A stretch of DNA of 64,000 nucleotides from Donghicola tyrosinivorans. Lineage in GTDB: Bacteria > Pseudomonadota > Alphaproteobacteria > Rhodobacterales > Rhodobacteraceae. The position numbers were made by a program, and so were the translations under genes. The stretch covers positions 62,001 through 126,000 of the forward strand of contig NZ_PVTQ01000006.1 of NCBI RefSeq assembly GCF_003003355.1. Reading direction: 5' to 3'. Positions 1 through 8,636 of the stretch are shown here, piece after piece (within the stretch, counting starts at the first letter, position 1; each line of letters opens with the position of its first letter). The notes below the pieces were generated by a model. That model did no database searches and had not been told where the DNA came from. It saw only the letters and a program-made list of their open reading frames with translations.

Positions 1-26
1 CCGTCCCTGTGGCGGGGCCTTTTTGC
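1..26 (+). terminator. Right half of a probable terminator or attenuator hairpin, cut by the window edge
   Basis: CCG at the first bases can pair with the CGG of GCGGGGCC, which is followed by TTTTT. The rest of the left arm would lie outside the window. It sits just before phnE, where a stabilising hairpin between phnD and phnE would be expected. Only half of the structure is visible, so this is tentative. Confidence 0.35.
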
Positions 27-47
27 CTTTCTCCGGAGCCCTTCCCT

Positions 48-899
48 ATGACCTATATTCCGATGGACACCCGCAGCCACTATGCGGCGCTGGTGCGCCG
101 CAAGCGCCTTTATGGCGGTCTGACCCTTGGTATTTTCGCGCTTTTGATGATTAGCGGCTTCGGGCTGGCCAATGAGCGTAACGCGGGCGGATTCTGGACG
201 GGCTTGCCGCAAATTTTCGATTTTCCCGCCGCCGTTTGGGCCGATACCGCCAAGCATCTGGCGGAAATTCCGGCCCATCTGGTGCATTATTTCCCTGCGT
301 TGCTTGAGACGATCAACATCGCCGCCGTCTCGACCCTAGTGGGGGCGCTGTTCGGGACGGTCTTGTCGCTGCTGTCGACCCGCGGGCTGGCCCCTTGGCC
401 TGCGATGATCCCCGTCTTCCGCCGGATCATGGACATCCTGCGTGCGGTGCCCGAGATCGTCATCGCGCTGATGCTGATCTTTGTGCTTGGCGGTGGACCG
501 GTTCCCGCGATGATCGCGATTGCGTTCCACACCAGCGGCGCTTTGGGCAAGCTTTTCTCTGAGGTGAATGAGAACGCTGACCTCAAACCTGTCGAGGGGC
601 TTGCCAGCGTTGGCGCAAAGTGGGGCCAACGTATGTGGCTTGGCGTGATCCCGCAGGTCGCCCCCAATTACTTCAGCTACGGCCTGCTGCGGTTCGAGAT
701 CAACATCCGCGCCTCGGCAATTCTTGGCTTCGTCGGCGCAGGCGGCATTGGATACGAGCTGAAAAACACCATGTCGTGGGGTCAGGGCAAATTCGATGAG
801 GCTGCGGCAATCTTCCTGTTGCTGTTCCTGACGATCGTCGCCTTTGACCAACTGTCCAGCTACATCCGCAACCGCCTGATCTCGGAAGGGGGCCACTGA
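48..899 (+). CDS. phnE: Phosphonate ABC transporter permease PhnE (first copy)
   Basis: This inner-membrane permease would import phosphonates together with PhnC (ATPase) and PhnD (binding protein), which probably lie left of the window. The protein is 283 residues. It has one N-terminal membrane helix and then the binding-protein-dependent permease domain, with the family-typical stretches VPEIVIALMLIFVLGGGP and INIRASAILGFVGAGGIGYEL. I chose the ATG at 48 because GGAG at 35-38 is well spaced; a longer GTG start at 9 has no such site. The stop overlaps the next phnE start (ATGA), so the two permeases are translationally coupled and probably form a heterodimer. Confidence 0.92.
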   Translation: MTYIPMDTRSHYAALVRRKRLYGGLTLGIFALLMISGFGLANERNAGGFWTGLPQIFDFPAAVWADTAKHLAEIPAHLVHYFPALLETINIAAVSTLVGALFGTVLSLLSTRGLAPWPAMIPVFRRIMDILRAVPEIVIALMLIFVLGGGPVPAMIAIAFHTSGALGKLFSEVNENADLKPVEGLASVGAKWGQRMWLGVIPQVAPNYFSYGLLRFEINIRASAILGFVGAGGIGYELKNTMSWGQGKFDEAAAIFLLLFLTIVAFDQLSSYIRNRLISEGGH

Positions 900-2218
900 T
901 GTCCACCGACGTTCTTTCCCGCGACACGCTTTACGCGGCCTCTGACCGGATTTTCCTGCGCAAAAAGCTGGTCTCTATTGCCCTGCCTGCTGTGGTGCTG
1001 GCCTATCTGGCCTATGTGTTCTTTGCCTTTGACATCCTTGGGTTGGCGGAACGTGCTCGCTGGGACAACGCGCAGACCCTGATGTCGGACACCTATAGCT
1101 ACAAAACCCACGTCACCCGTGACAATCGCAGCGGCGAGGTCAGCGTCTCGATTGAGGGCGAGCGGAAGGGCAACTACCCGACAGGCACCGCACCGGATTG
1201 GGTGGTGCGTGATGGCCAGTCTACGCGCATCGACCTTGGTGGCGGTCAGATCGTCACCTTCCTGCCCGAAAATGCCCTGCGCTTTGAAATCCCCGATTAC
1301 GGCGTAATCGAAGCTGCCATGTCTGGCCGCGAGATCAAAACCAATTTGACCGGTGATCTGCCCGATTGGATCTCTGCCTCAAAGTCTCGCCTGCAAATCA
1401 CCACCGATGAAGGGCGCGTGTCGCTGACCCGCAGCAAGACTGAGGTTTTCAATTATTTCTTCGGGTGGGAACTGTTCTGGTTCACCTTGGACAGCCCCTA
1501 CTACGGCTACAGCCTGACTGACATCCTGTTTGGCCCGCAAATCGTGCAGGGACAAAGCAATATCGCCGGTGCCGTGCATGACTTCTGGAACAATCCCATG
1601 TGGCACCACAACATGGTGGCTTGGGCGATTTTCGAGACGATCCTGATGGCGTTCCTTGGCACATTCGGCGCGGCTATTGTCGCCCTGCCACTGGCATTTC
1701 TGGCCGCCAAGAACTTTGCCCCCCTCATGGCGGTGCGCTTTGCCTTGCGCCGCGTGTTTGACCTGTTCCGCGGTATCGACGGTCTGATTTGGACCATCAT
1801 TCTGGCCCGGGCCTTCGGCCCCGGCCCGATGACCGGCGCTTTGGCGATCCTGCTGACGGATACCGGCTCTTTCGGCAAGATGTTCTCGGAAGCACTAGAA
1901 AACGTTGATAGTAAGCAGATCGAAGGTGTGGCCTCGACCGGCGCGGCCAAATCGCATGTCTATCGCTTCGGGGTCATTCCGCAGATCACCCCGATCCTCT
2001 TGTCACAGGTGTTGTACTTCTTTGAGTCCAACACCCGCAGCGCCACCATCATCGGTGCAATCACTGGCGGCGGCATCGGTCTGTTGCTGACCCAAGCCAT
2101 GCTGACCCAGAAAGACTGGGAAGAGGTCACCTATTACATCATCCTCGTCGTGCTGATGGTTATGCTCATGGACACGGTTTCTGGCTGGCTGCGCAACAAG
2201 TTGATCAAGGGGGAATGA
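899..2218 (+). CDS. phnE: Phosphonate ABC transporter permease PhnE (second, long copy)
   Basis: This is the second permease of the phosphonate importer, 439 residues against about 260-290 for a usual PhnE. The extra length is a polar stretch at about residues 50-235 between the first membrane helix (about 24-45) and the permease core, so it is predicted to be periplasmic. The core carries FRGIDGLIWTIILARAFGPGP and ESNTRSATIIGAITGGGIG, matching the PhnE permease motif. Long second PhnE proteins are known in alphaproteobacterial phn operons. It overlaps both neighbours by a few bases and belongs to the same transcript. Confidence 0.9.
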   Translation: MSTDVLSRDTLYAASDRIFLRKKLVSIALPAVVLAYLAYVFFAFDILGLAERARWDNAQTLMSDTYSYKTHVTRDNRSGEVSVSIEGERKGNYPTGTAPDWVVRDGQSTRIDLGGGQIVTFLPENALRFEIPDYGVIEAAMSGREIKTNLTGDLPDWISASKSRLQITTDEGRVSLTRSKTEVFNYFFGWELFWFTLDSPYYGYSLTDILFGPQIVQGQSNIAGAVHDFWNNPMWHHNMVAWAIFETILMAFLGTFGAAIVALPLAFLAAKNFAPLMAVRFALRRVFDLFRGIDGLIWTIILARAFGPGPMTGALAILLTDTGSFGKMFSEALENVDSKQIEGVASTGAAKSHVYRFGVIPQITPILLSQVLYFFESNTRSATIIGAITGGGIGLLLTQAMLTQKDWEEVTYYIILVVLMVMLMDTVSGWLRNKLIKGE

Positions 2219-2829
2219 TGTCCAAACTCGGTCTTGACCCCTTTATCCACCCAGACTGCGAAATCACCGGCTCCAGCTTTGGGTCCTATGTCGAGATCGG
2301 CAAAGGCAGTCGCCTGAACAACGCGGTCTTTGACGATTACAGCTATTGCGACCGTTACGCGGATATCGCCAACGCGCGGATCGGCAAGTTCGCCAATATC
2401 GCCGCTTTCAGCCGGATTGGCCCGACCGATCATCCGATGGCGCAGGCGTCGCTTCACCATTTCCTGTATCGCTCGGATGATTACTGGGACGATGCGGATC
2501 GGGATCAGGCCTTCTTTGTGCACCGCCAGTCGCGATTGGCCCATATCGGCCATGACACATGGATTGGACATAATGCAGTGATCAAGCCCGAGATGACCAT
2601 TGGCCACGGGGCGATCATCGCCTCGTCCGCTGTCGTGACCAAGGATGTGGACCCCTACACCATTGTTGCCGGTCTACCCGCAAAACCCATCCGCAAGCGG
2701 TTCGAGACCCACATTGCGGATCGCCTGATGGAACTGGCGTGGTGGGATTGGTCGCATGAGGCTCTGCGTGATCGCCTGCCCGATTTCCGCAGTCTGCCGA
2801 TTGAGGCGTTCTTGGAGAAATACGCCTAA
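2218..2829 (+). CDS. Hexapeptide-repeat acetyltransferase of the phosphonate cluster
   Basis: The 203-residue protein has left-handed beta-helix (hexapeptide) repeats through most of its length, for example SYVEIGKGSRLNN and IGHGAIIASSAVVTKDVDPY, and ends with the PAKPIRKRF motif of the CysE/LacA/XAT group. A subfamily of these transferases travels with phn operons; acetylation of an aminophosphonate is the usual guess, but the substrate cannot be read here. Two ATGs stand in tandem at 2215 and 2218; the second is better spaced from the AGGGGG at 2208-2213. Its stop codon overlaps the convergent phnF stop. Confidence 0.8.
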   Translation: MSKLGLDPFIHPDCEITGSSFGSYVEIGKGSRLNNAVFDDYSYCDRYADIANARIGKFANIAAFSRIGPTDHPMAQASLHHFLYRSDDYWDDADRDQAFFVHRQSRLAHIGHDTWIGHNAVIKPEMTIGHGAIIASSAVVTKDVDPYTIVAGLPAKPIRKRFETHIADRLMELAWWDWSHEALRDRLPDFRSLPIEAFLEKYA

Positions 2830-3536
2830 TCGTTCGCCAGGGTCAGTGCCACACGGTCACCGGCCCAACAGGTGATGCCCCGCTCGATCGGGGTGCCGTC
2901 CAGCGTGGTGTTCAGGCTAACGGTGCGCAGCAGCGGCGCCCCTTCGCGCAATCCCAACAGGGCCGCCTGCCCCGCGCTGGCAAGTTCGGCGGTCACACGT
3001 GTGTCACGGCGGACGTAATCCTCGACCCCGACGCGGCGCAGGGCCTCGGTGACCGACGGGATTTCGGCCAATGCCTCTTTCAGGCCCTCAAGGCGGGCGA
3101 TGGGAAAGATGCTGACAAACTGCGCAAGGGGGGTGTCGCTGGACAGGGACAGCCCTTCGCAAATCAGCACCGGATCGCCGGTCGTTAGCCCCAACGCTTC
3201 GGCCTCGTTGGCGTCGCAAGGGCGTTCTTCCAGTCGCAGCATCTTGCGGGCTGGCGTTCGGCCAGAGGCGCGGATGTTCTGATGAAAGCGCACCCGTCGG
3301 CCCAAGGGATATTCGGTTGGCGCGGTTTCCACAAAGACGCCAGAGCCGCGGCGGGACCTGACCAAGCCGCGCTCGGCCATATCGGTCAGGGCGCGGCGCA
3401 CCGTGTGGCGGTTGACGCCGAAACGTGCTGCCAGTTCGGCCTCGGTCGGCAGCTTGGTGCCTTCGGGATAGTGGCCTGCGGCGATCTCTTGGCCAAGGGT
3501 CGCGGCGATAGAGTTCCAGACTGTTGATCGGGTCAT
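2826..3536 (-). CDS. phnF: PhnF, GntR/HutC-family regulator of phosphonate genes
   Basis: This is a 236-residue GntR-type repressor. An N-terminal winged helix (residues 1-70, with LPTEAELAARFGVNRHTVRRAL) precedes a UTRA effector domain (about 90-230). It is divergent from phnG and convergent with the phnE operon, the usual place for PhnF. The 91-bp gap to phnG holds a tandem TTGTATAG repeat that is a candidate operator. It probably represses the C-P lyase genes, although Pho control is usually dominant for phn genes; no clear Pho box was identified by eye. Confidence 0.88.
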   Translation of the reverse strand: MTRSTVWNSIAATLGQEIAAGHYPEGTKLPTEAELAARFGVNRHTVRRALTDMAERGLVRSRRGSGVFVETAPTEYPLGRRVRFHQNIRASGRTPARKMLRLEERPCDANEAEALGLTTGDPVLICEGLSLSSDTPLAQFVSIFPIARLEGLKEALAEIPSVTEALRRVGVEDYVRRDTRVTAELASAGQAALLGLREGAPLLRTVSLNTTLDGTPIERGITCWAGDRVALTLAND

Positions 3537-3591
3537 TTACGAAAACTTCACATTGCAAGGCTTGCGCGGTTTCGGGCATAGCCTGTATGAT

Positions 3592-3607
3592 TTGTATAGT
3601 TGTATAG
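3592..3607 (+). promoter_or_regulatory. Tandem TTGTATAG repeat, candidate PhnF operator
   Basis: Two copies of TTGTATAG stand side by side and are followed by ATAAC, 20 bp before the phnG start in the phnF-phnG divergent promoter. GTATA-core sites are typical of HutC-subfamily GntR regulators. The assignment to PhnF is inferred from position. Confidence 0.5.
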
Positions 3608-3627
3608 ATAACTGCAGAGTCTGTCTA

Positions 3628-4083
3628 ATGTCAAACCTTGATCCCGCAAATGCCGCCCGCCAAAGCCGCATGAGCCTTTTGGCAAAATCGGAGCCAAGCC
3701 GTTTGGCGGCGCTGTTTTCTGAGGTTACGGACGTGCCCGCGCATACATGGCTGCGCACCCCCGAGATTGGCGCAGTGATGGTCCGTGGACGCATGGGCGG
3801 CACGGGGGCGCCCTTTAACTTGGGCGAGATGTCCGTGACCCGCTGCGCTTTGACCTTGTCCACCGGCGAGGTTGGCCACGCCTATGTGCAAGGACGCGAC
3901 AAAGATCACGCCACCCGCGCCGCTCTGGTCGATGCCCTGATGCAGACCGCCCGCGCCGAAGAGGTGCAGGCAGCAGTTCTGGACCCGCTGGGTGCCGAGG
4001 CTCTGGCCACTAAAGCAGCCCGTTCGGCCAAGTCCGCCGCCACGAAGGTCGAGTTTTTCACCATGGTTCGCGGAGAGGATTGA
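3628..4083 (+). CDS. phnG: PhnG, C-P lyase core complex subunit
   Basis: PhnG is part of the PhnGHIJ core that makes and cleaves ribose-1-phosphonate intermediates. The protein is 151 residues, the expected size, with the family-typical GAVMVRGRMGGTGAPFNLGEM and GHAYVQGRDKDHATRAALVDAL. I chose the ATG at 3628 because it gives the family-typical N-terminus; an upstream in-frame ATG at 3553 would add 25 residues reading through the putative operator. It is the first gene of the phnGHIJKLNM operon and overlaps phnH by the ATGA junction. Confidence 0.93.
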   Translation: MSNLDPANAARQSRMSLLAKSEPSRLAALFSEVTDVPAHTWLRTPEIGAVMVRGRMGGTGAPFNLGEMSVTRCALTLSTGEVGHAYVQGRDKDHATRAALVDALMQTARAEEVQAAVLDPLGAEALATKAARSAKSAATKVEFFTMVRGED

Positions 4084-4652
4084 TGACCCACGATACCCTG
4101 ACGGGTGGCTTTACCGAAGCCCCGCAGCAATCCGCCCGCGCCTTTCGCGCGTTGATGAACGCGCTTGCCCGTCCGGGCAGCATCGAGAAGATCACCGGCG
4201 CGAGCGGCCCCGCACCCTTGTCCGTGGCGGCCGCTACCACGCTGCTGACCTTATGTGATGGTGAAACCCCGATTCATCTGGCAGGGGATCACGATACAGA
4301 TGCGATCCGCCAGTGGATCGCCTTTCATATCGGCGCACCGATTGCTTCACGGTCAGAAGCAATGTTCGCTCTCGGTACTTGGCAGGCGCTTACCCCGATC
4401 ACGGATTTCCCGATAGGGACGCCGGAATATCCCGACCGCTCGGCCACGCTAATCGTCGAGATGGATGCCCTGTCGAACATTGGTGCAACCCTGCGCGGCC
4501 CCGGCATCCAGACCTCTGCGCAGCTGTCCTTGCCGGAAACAACCGCGTTCCAGCAGAACCGGCTGCTGTTTCCCATGGGGGTGGATTGTTACTTCACCTC
4601 AGGAACCCGCATCGCTGCCCTGCCCCGTGCGATCAAAGTGGAGGCAAACTGA
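4083..4652 (+). CDS. phnH: PhnH, C-P lyase core complex subunit
   Basis: This is a 189-residue PhnH. It begins with GGFTEAPQQSARAFRALMNALARPG, the recognisable N-terminal motif in which the RALMNALARPG segment is nearly invariant. PhnH is needed with PhnGIL to form ribose 1-phosphonate 5-triphosphate. It overlaps phnG and phnI by single ATGA-type junctions. Confidence 0.93.
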   Translation: MTHDTLTGGFTEAPQQSARAFRALMNALARPGSIEKITGASGPAPLSVAAATTLLTLCDGETPIHLAGDHDTDAIRQWIAFHIGAPIASRSEAMFALGTWQALTPITDFPIGTPEYPDRSATLIVEMDALSNIGATLRGPGIQTSAQLSLPETTAFQQNRLLFPMGVDCYFTSGTRIAALPRAIKVEAN

Positions 4653-5740
4653 TGTATGTTGCCGTAAAAGGTGGCGAACGCGCCATTGAGAACGCCCACG
4701 ATTGGCTGGCCGAAGAACGGCGCGGTCCTGCGGACATCCCTGAACTGTCGGTAGACCAAATCAAAAGCCAGATGACATTGGCGGTGAACCGCGTGATGGC
4801 CGAAGGTTCGCTTTATGATCCGGACCTTGCGGCGCTGGCGATCAAACAGGCACGCGGCGATCTGATCGAGGCGATCTTTCTGATCCGTGCCTACCGCACC
4901 ACCCTGCCCCGCATCGGTCATTCGCGCCCTGTTGAAACGGACAAGATGGCCTGTGACCGGCGTATCTCGGCTACGTTCAAGGATGCCCCGGGTGGGCAGG
5001 TTTTGGGGCCGACCTTTGACTACACGCATCGTCTGTTGGACTTCAAACTGGCCGCTGATGGCGAGGTGCCCGAGGCCGCGACCGCAGCGCCCTTGCAGGG
5101 TGACATGCCCCGCATCACCGAATTTCTGAACCGCGATGGTCTGATCCAGACCGAAACCCCTAGTGATGAGCCCCCGCGCGACATGACCCGCCAGCCGATG
5201 GAATATCCGGCCGGTCGACCCTTGCGGCTTCAGGCCCTGACCCGCGGCGATGAAGGGTTTGTGCTGGGGATGGCCTATTCCACCCAGCGCGGCTACGGGC
5301 GCAACCACCCTTTCGTGGGCGAGCTGCGGATCGGTAAGGTCTCGGTTGAGATGGACATTCCCGAACTGGGCTTTGCCGTCGAGATTGGCGAAATCACCCT
5401 GACCGAATGCGAGACCGTGAACCAGTTTCACGGGAGCAAGACCCAACCGCCCCAGTTCACCCGTGGCTACGGGCTGGTCTTTGGCCAGACCGAACGCAAG
5501 GCGATTTCGATGGCGCTGGTGGACCGTGCCCTACGCTGGGAAGAACTGGGCGAAGACAACCTTGGGGCACCTGCGCAGGACGAAGAATTCGTTCTGAGCC
5601 ATGCGGACAATATTCAGGCCACAGGCTTTCTGGAACACATCAAGCTGCCCCATTACGTGGATTTCCAGTCAGAGCTGGAGTTGGTCCGCAAGATCCGCAG
5701 CGAAGCGCAGGCCAACACCCTTAAGGAGGCGGCGGAATGA
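4652..5740 (+). CDS. phnI: PhnI, C-P lyase nucleosidase subunit
   Basis: The 362-residue protein starts MYVAVKGGERAIENAH, a hallmark of PhnI, and keeps the YGRNHPFVGELRIG and TQPPQFTRGYGLVFGQ segments. PhnI carries the nucleosidase step in which phosphonate replaces adenine on MgATP. A longer open frame begins at 4313, but the ATG at 4652 overlaps the phnH stop and gives the family start. It overlaps phnJ by four bases. Confidence 0.94.
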   Translation: MYVAVKGGERAIENAHDWLAEERRGPADIPELSVDQIKSQMTLAVNRVMAEGSLYDPDLAALAIKQARGDLIEAIFLIRAYRTTLPRIGHSRPVETDKMACDRRISATFKDAPGGQVLGPTFDYTHRLLDFKLAADGEVPEAATAAPLQGDMPRITEFLNRDGLIQTETPSDEPPRDMTRQPMEYPAGRPLRLQALTRGDEGFVLGMAYSTQRGYGRNHPFVGELRIGKVSVEMDIPELGFAVEIGEITLTECETVNQFHGSKTQPPQFTRGYGLVFGQTERKAISMALVDRALRWEELGEDNLGAPAQDEEFVLSHADNIQATGFLEHIKLPHYVDFQSELELVRKIRSEAQANTLKEAAE

Positions 5741-6609
5741 GCGATCAAGCCTATAACTTTGCCTATCTGGACGAACAGACCAAGCGCATGATCCGCCGCG
5801 CGATCCTGAAAGGTATCGCAATTCCCGGCTATCAGGTGCCCTTTGCCAGCCGTGAGATGCCCATGCCCTATGGGTGGGGGACCGGCGGGGTGCAGGTCTC
5901 GGCCGCGTGTCTGGTGCCTGAGGACACGATGAAGGTCATTGACCAAGGGGCTGATGACACCACCAACGCGGTCTCGATCCGCAAGTTCTTCGAGAACACC
6001 GCAGGGGTCGCCACAACGGAAAAGACCCGTGAGGCAACGGTGATCCAGACCCGTCACCGCATCCCCGAAGAGGCGCTGACCGAGGATCAGATCCTTGTCT
6101 ATCAGGTGCCGATCCCCGAGCCCCTGCGCTTTCTTGAGCCGCGTGAGACCGAGACGCGCAAGATGCACGCGCTTGAAGAATACGGGTTGATGCACGTTAA
6201 GCTTTATGAAGACATCGCGCAGCACGGCAACATCGCCACGGCCTATGCTTACCCTGTGCGCGTTGAGGGGCGCTATGTGATGGACCCCTCGCCCATTCCC
6301 AAGTTCGACAACCCCAAGCTTGAAATGGCGGCAATCCAGCTGTTCGGCGCGGGCCGCGAACAGCGCATCTATGCGATCCCGCCCTATTCCAAGGTCGTCT
6401 CGCTTGATTTTGAGGATTACCCGTTCGAGGCCTCAAAGGCCAATCATCCCTGCGATCTGTGCGGGGCCGAGCATACCTATCTGGATGAGGTGATCATCGA
6501 CGACGAAGGCGGACGGATGTTTGTCTGTTCTGACACTGACTACTGCGGCGAGCGGCAGGCCAATGGCCACCGTGGCCGTTTGTCCCCCGAAATGGAGGCC
6601 GCTCAATGA
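5737..6609 (+). CDS. phnJ: PhnJ, radical SAM carbon-phosphorus lyase
   Basis: PhnJ breaks the C-P bond of alpha-D-ribose 1-methylphosphonate 5-phosphate. The 290-residue protein has the C-terminal cluster-binding cysteines Cys239, Cys242 and Cys264 and the thiyl-radical cysteine Cys270. They are offset by two from the E. coli set 241, 244, 266 and 272. The glycine-radical region AIPGYQVPFASREMPMPYGWG is present near residue 30. All catalytic residues look intact, so C-P cleavage, including methane release from methylphosphonate, is expected. Confidence 0.95.
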   Translation: MSDQAYNFAYLDEQTKRMIRRAILKGIAIPGYQVPFASREMPMPYGWGTGGVQVSAACLVPEDTMKVIDQGADDTTNAVSIRKFFENTAGVATTEKTREATVIQTRHRIPEEALTEDQILVYQVPIPEPLRFLEPRETETRKMHALEEYGLMHVKLYEDIAQHGNIATAYAYPVRVEGRYVMDPSPIPKFDNPKLEMAAIQLFGAGREQRIYAIPPYSKVVSLDFEDYPFEASKANHPCDLCGAEHTYLDEVIIDDEGGRMFVCSDTDYCGERQANGHRGRLSPEMEAAQ

Positions 6610-7376
6610 CCCCGCTTTTGTCCGTCCAAAATGTGGCGAAGTACTATGGTTCGCGTGTGGGCTGCGAAGAGGTCTCGTTCGATCTCTACCCCGGCGAGGT
6701 GATGGGCATTGTGGGCGAGTCCGGCTCGGGCAAGTCCACATTGCTGAACTGTCTGGCAGGGCATCTAGCCCCTGATGCGGGCAAAGTGCTGTTTGATACC
6801 CGTGCGAACGGAATGCAGGACACGGTCACTATGTCCGAACCCGAACGCCGCATGCTGGGACGCACCGATTGGGCCTTTGTGCATCAGAACGCCCGCGATG
6901 GTCTGCGTATGTCCGTCTCTGCCGGTGGCAATGTGGGTGAGCGGCTGATGGCTGTCGGCGCACGGCACTACGGCGATATCCGCGAACAGGCGGTTGACTG
7001 GCTGGGACGGGTGGAAATCGCGGCTGACCGGATCGACGACCGCCCGCGCCAGTTCTCGGGCGGGATGCAGCAGCGCTTGCAGATTGCCCGCAATCTGGTC
7101 ACTGGTCCGCGGCTTGTGTTCATGGACGAACCCACGGGCGGGCTTGATGTCTCGGTTCAAGCCCGCCTTTTGGACCTTCTGCGCGGTCTGGTGCGCGAGA
7201 TGGGACTGTCGGCAATCATCGTGACCCACGATCTGGCGGTGGTGCGATTGTTAGCGGACCGTCTAATGGTAATGAAATCGGGTCAGGTGGTCGAAACCGG
7301 CTTGACCGACCAAGTGCTGGATGACCCCCAGCACGCCTATACCCAGCTTCTGGTCTCTTCGGTTCTACAGGTGTGA
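6606..7376 (+). CDS. phnK: PhnK, ABC-type ATPase of the C-P lyase complex
   Basis: This 256-residue ABC ATPase resembles oligopeptide-transport ATPases but binds the C-P lyase core rather than a membrane permease. It has Walker [10 protein letters not shown] (about residues 38-46), the signature FSGGMQQR, Walker [13 protein letters not shown] and the switch histidine in IVTHDLAV. It overlaps phnJ by four bases and is one base from phnL. Confidence 0.93.
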   Translation: MTPLLSVQNVAKYYGSRVGCEEVSFDLYPGEVMGIVGESGSGKSTLLNCLAGHLAPDAGKVLFDTRANGMQDTVTMSEPERRMLGRTDWAFVHQNARDGLRMSVSAGGNVGERLMAVGARHYGDIREQAVDWLGRVEIAADRIDDRPRQFSGGMQQRLQIARNLVTGPRLVFMDEPTGGLDVSVQARLLDLLRGLVREMGLSAIIVTHDLAVVRLLADRLMVMKSGQVVETGLTDQVLDDPQHAYTQLLVSSVLQV

Positions 7377-7377
7377 C

Positions 7378-8061
7378 ATGATCTGCGTTGAAAACCTTTC
7401 CAAGACCTTCACCCTGCACAACCAAGGCAGCGCCGTTATCCGCGTGATGGAGAGCGCCAGCTTCACCGTTGCCGCGGGCGAATGCGTTGCCCTGACCGGT
7501 AATTCCGGCGCGGGCAAATCCACTTTGATGCGGATGATCTACGGCAACTATCTGGCTGCCAGCGGGCGGATCATGGTGGGCGATGTGGATGTCGCCAGCG
7601 CCGAGCCGCGCGAGATCCTTGATCTGCGCCGCAATACCCTTGGCTATGTCAGCCAGTTCCTGCGCGTGGTCCCCCGCGTCCCGACGCTGGATGTTGTGGC
7701 CGAGCCCCTGCGGGCCGTGGGTGTGGATCAGGAGGCCGCCTATGCCCGCGCCCGTGATCTGCTGAGCCGGTTGAATATCCCCGAAACCCTGTGGGGCCTG
7801 TCGCCCACCACGTTTTCGGGCGGGGAACAGCAGCGCGTGAACATCGCGCGGGGCTTTGCGCATAGCTATCCGGCGCTTTTGCTGGACGAACCCACGGCTT
7901 CACTGGATGCCACCAACCGCGAAACCGTCCTGAGCCTGATCGAAGAGGCCAAGGCAGGCGGCGCGGCGATCATCGGGATTTTCCACGACGCCCCTGCGCG
8001 ATCCCGAGTTGCAGACCTCGAGATCGACGTCTCCGCCTTTACCCCGAAGCAGGCCGCATGA
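7378..8061 (+). CDS. phnL: PhnL, ABC-type ATPase of the C-P lyase complex
   Basis: The 227-residue ATPase starts at the ATG of 7378 (ICVENLSKTFTLHNQG), which matches the family; the same frame is open farther upstream but only inside phnK. Walker A is GNSGAGKST, the signature is FSGGEQQRVNIARGF and Walker B is ALLLDEPTASLD. PhnL associates with the core as a dimer with PhnK in the known complex. It overlaps phnN by four bases. Confidence 0.93.
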   Translation: MICVENLSKTFTLHNQGSAVIRVMESASFTVAAGECVALTGNSGAGKSTLMRMIYGNYLAASGRIMVGDVDVASAEPREILDLRRNTLGYVSQFLRVVPRVPTLDVVAEPLRAVGVDQEAAYARARDLLSRLNIPETLWGLSPTTFSGGEQQRVNIARGFAHSYPALLLDEPTASLDATNRETVLSLIEEAKAGGAAIIGIFHDAPARSRVADLEIDVSAFTPKQAA

Positions 8062-8627
8062 TGGCGGGTCGGCTTTTTGCCATCGTCGGCCCCTCGGGCG
8101 CAGGCAAGGACACTTTGATTGAGGCCGCGCGTGACCGCCTGCCCGATCTGGTGGTGACCAAGCGGGTCATCACCCGTCCGACCAAAGCGGGTGGCGAGGA
8201 TTTCGAAGGCGTGACCGAGGCCGAGTTCGACCGCCGTCGTGACGCGGGGGCGTTTGTGATCCACTGGCAGGCCCACGGGCTGAGCTACGGTATTCCCGCC
8301 TCGATCCGCGCCGAACTGGAGGCGGGAAAGACGGTGATCTTCAACGGCTCGCGCGCCGCATTGGGGCGTGCCAAAGCGCAGTTTGAGGCGCTAGAGGTCA
8401 TCTTGATCACCGCCAAACCCGAGGTTCTGGCCAGCCGCCTGACCGCCCGAGGCCGCGAAACCCGCGAAGATATCATGCAGCGGCTCTCGCGAGCCGATAT
8501 GTCGGTGCCAGCCGGTCTGCCCGTCCACCGGATTGATAATAACGGCGCCCTTGAAGATGCCGTTCATCAGCTTGTTACCCTGCTTGGGCAAGAGGCCTTT
8601 GCGCCCGCCCAAAGTAGCCTGTCTTGA
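8058..8627 (+). CDS. phnN: PhnN, ribose 1,5-bisphosphate phosphokinase
   Basis: This 189-residue guanylate-kinase-like enzyme makes PRPP from ribose 1,5-bisphosphate and ATP, the last step after C-P cleavage. The P-loop is GPSGAGKDT at about residues 11-19, and the RVITRPTKAGGEDFEGVTEAEF segment is typical of PhnN. The start may be the ATG at 8058 or the next one at 8061. The gene lies before phnM, an order common in alphaproteobacteria. Confidence 0.92.
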   Translation: MMAGRLFAIVGPSGAGKDTLIEAARDRLPDLVVTKRVITRPTKAGGEDFEGVTEAEFDRRRDAGAFVIHWQAHGLSYGIPASIRAELEAGKTVIFNGSRAALGRAKAQFEALEVILITAKPEVLASRLTARGRETREDIMQRLSRADMSVPAGLPVHRIDNNGALEDAVHQLVTLLGQEAFAPAQSSLS

Positions 8628-8636
8628 GGACCTGAC

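Noticed and set aside
4589-5446. A 285-residue open frame antisense to phnI
   Set aside because: PhnI is unmistakable on the plus strand; the antisense product has no family resemblance.
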